Assembly: GCA_964516635.1 (NCBI GenBank)
Contig: CAZEZY010000153.1
Coordinates: 1-5,255, forward strand
Direction of reading: 5' to 3'
Source of the DNA: CAZEZY01 sp964516635
Lineage (GTDB): Bacteria > Pseudomonadota > Gammaproteobacteria > Burkholderiales > Burkholderiaceae_C
Length of the DNA stretch: 5,255 nucleotides
The stretch's first letter is position 1, and the number at the start of each line of letters is the position of its first letter. Both the position numbers and the translations under genes were made by a program. Below the pieces are notes generated by a model. The model was not told the origin of the DNA, did no database searches, and worked only from the letters and a program-made list of their open reading frames with translations. This document shows, piece by piece, positions 4,891-5,255 of this stretch.

Positions 4891-5190
4891 ATGAGCAGCA
4901 AAATTTACGTCGGCAACCTGCCTTACTCCATCGATGACCAGTCTCTGCGTCACAACTTTTCCGCTCATGGCGGTGTCGTGTCTGCCAAGGTCATGATGGA
5001 CCGCGACACCGGTCGCTCCAAAGGCTTCGGCTTTGTCGAGATGAACAGCCCGTCTGAAGCCGAGGCAGCGATCGCCGCCCTCAACGGCATGACCGTCGGT
5101 GGCCGTGCCATTGTGGTCAACATTTCTCGCCCGAAAGAGCAGAGCTCGGGTTTTGGTGGCGGCTACCGCGACCAGCGCCGCGCTTACTGA
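4891..5190 (+). CDS. Single-RRM RNA-binding protein with short Gly/Arg tail
   Basis: A 99-residue single-stranded-RNA-binding protein. One RNA recognition motif fills about residues 3-80: RNP2 is IYVGNL (5-10) and RNP1 is KGFGFVEM (44-51), with the stacking aromatics Y6, F46 and F48 all present. The second helix and beta4 are SEAEAAIAALNGMTVGG and AIVVNISRP. The tail SSGFGGGYRDQRRAY (85-99) is a short glycine/arginine-rich extension, as in the bacterial and cyanobacterial Rbp-type proteins, several of which are cold-induced RNA chaperones or post-transcriptional regulators (family knowledge; the role here is not shown). Length is normal for the group (about 80-150). A good SD (GAAAGG) precedes the start, and a strong terminator begins 22 nt after the stop. 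It is probably transcribed with the 86-codon gene upstream, since no better promoter was seen in the 106-nt gap. Confidence 0.96.
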   Translation: MSSKIYVGNLPYSIDDQSLRHNFSAHGGVVSAKVMMDRDTGRSKGFGFVEMNSPSEAEAAIAALNGMTVGGRAIVVNISRPKEQSSGFGGGYRDQRRAY

Positions 5191-5211
5191 TCAGCCCCAG
5201 GCTGAGCCAAA

Positions 5212-5236
5212 AAAAAGGGCCCGATGGGCCCTTTTT
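5212..5236 (+). terminator. Rho-independent terminator, bidirectional
   Basis: AAAAAGGGCCC (5212-5222) and GGGCCCTTTTT (5226-5236) form a perfect 11-bp stem with a GAT loop. The U-run serves the plus strand. On the minus strand the eight A at 5209-5216 become eight U, so it would also stop transcripts arriving from the right. Confidence 0.95.
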
Positions 5237-5255
5237 GCATGGGTTCACATGCCCG

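Noticed and set aside
1..5255. CRISPR arrays, insertion sequences, tRNA or rRNA genes
   Set aside because: Read for them; no spaced direct repeats, transposase motifs, terminal inverted repeats or tRNA-like folds were seen.

Overview
The window is GC-rich with compact gene spacing. Its recognisable proteins and leader RNA look betaproteobacterial, most likely Burkholderiales/Comamonadaceae. That placement comes from remembered protein style (for example the gcvP start MLMPTARPLADLENAHEFVA and GcvT carrying GARNSLRLEAG) and was not searched; the genus cannot be fixed from here.

Left two thirds, minus strand (about 3518 down to 1): a glycine cleavage operon. A sigma70-like promoter sits on the stop codon of the gene upstream. 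A tandem glycine riboswitch follows (aptamer 1 about 3479-3389, linker, aptamer 2 about 3364-3261), then an expression platform, gcvT (3189-2062), gcvH (2027-1662) and the first 540 codons of gcvP (from 1621, running off the left edge). T, H and P proteins, with the shared L protein (Lpd, not in the window), oxidise glycine to CO2, ammonia and 5,10-methylene-tetrahydrofolate. The riboswitch senses glycine and, by analogy with other gcvT leaders, turns the operon on.

Middle, minus strand (4298-3495): a soluble, signal-less trypsin-like serine peptidase with an intact His-Asp-Ser set. It is not a known partner of glycine cleavage. No terminator separates it from the riboswitch, so its transcripts could run into the gcv operon.

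Right part, plus strand: an AT-rich divergent region with a perfect TATAAT box (4353-4358), a leader of roughly 160 nt with two tiny possible upstream ORFs, an 86-codon conserved-looking hypothetical gene (4524-4784), and a 99-residue single-RRM RNA-binding protein (4891-5190). The section ends in a strong bidirectional terminator (5212-5236).

The window is mostly ordinary. The most interesting signal is in the riboswitch leader: a perfect 10-nt complementarity between the conserved core of aptamer 1 (3404-3395) and the segment just before the gcvT start codon (3204-3195). It is combined with a gcvT start that has no Shine-Dalgarno and a platform hairpin that has no U-tract. This suggests a testable long-range switch.
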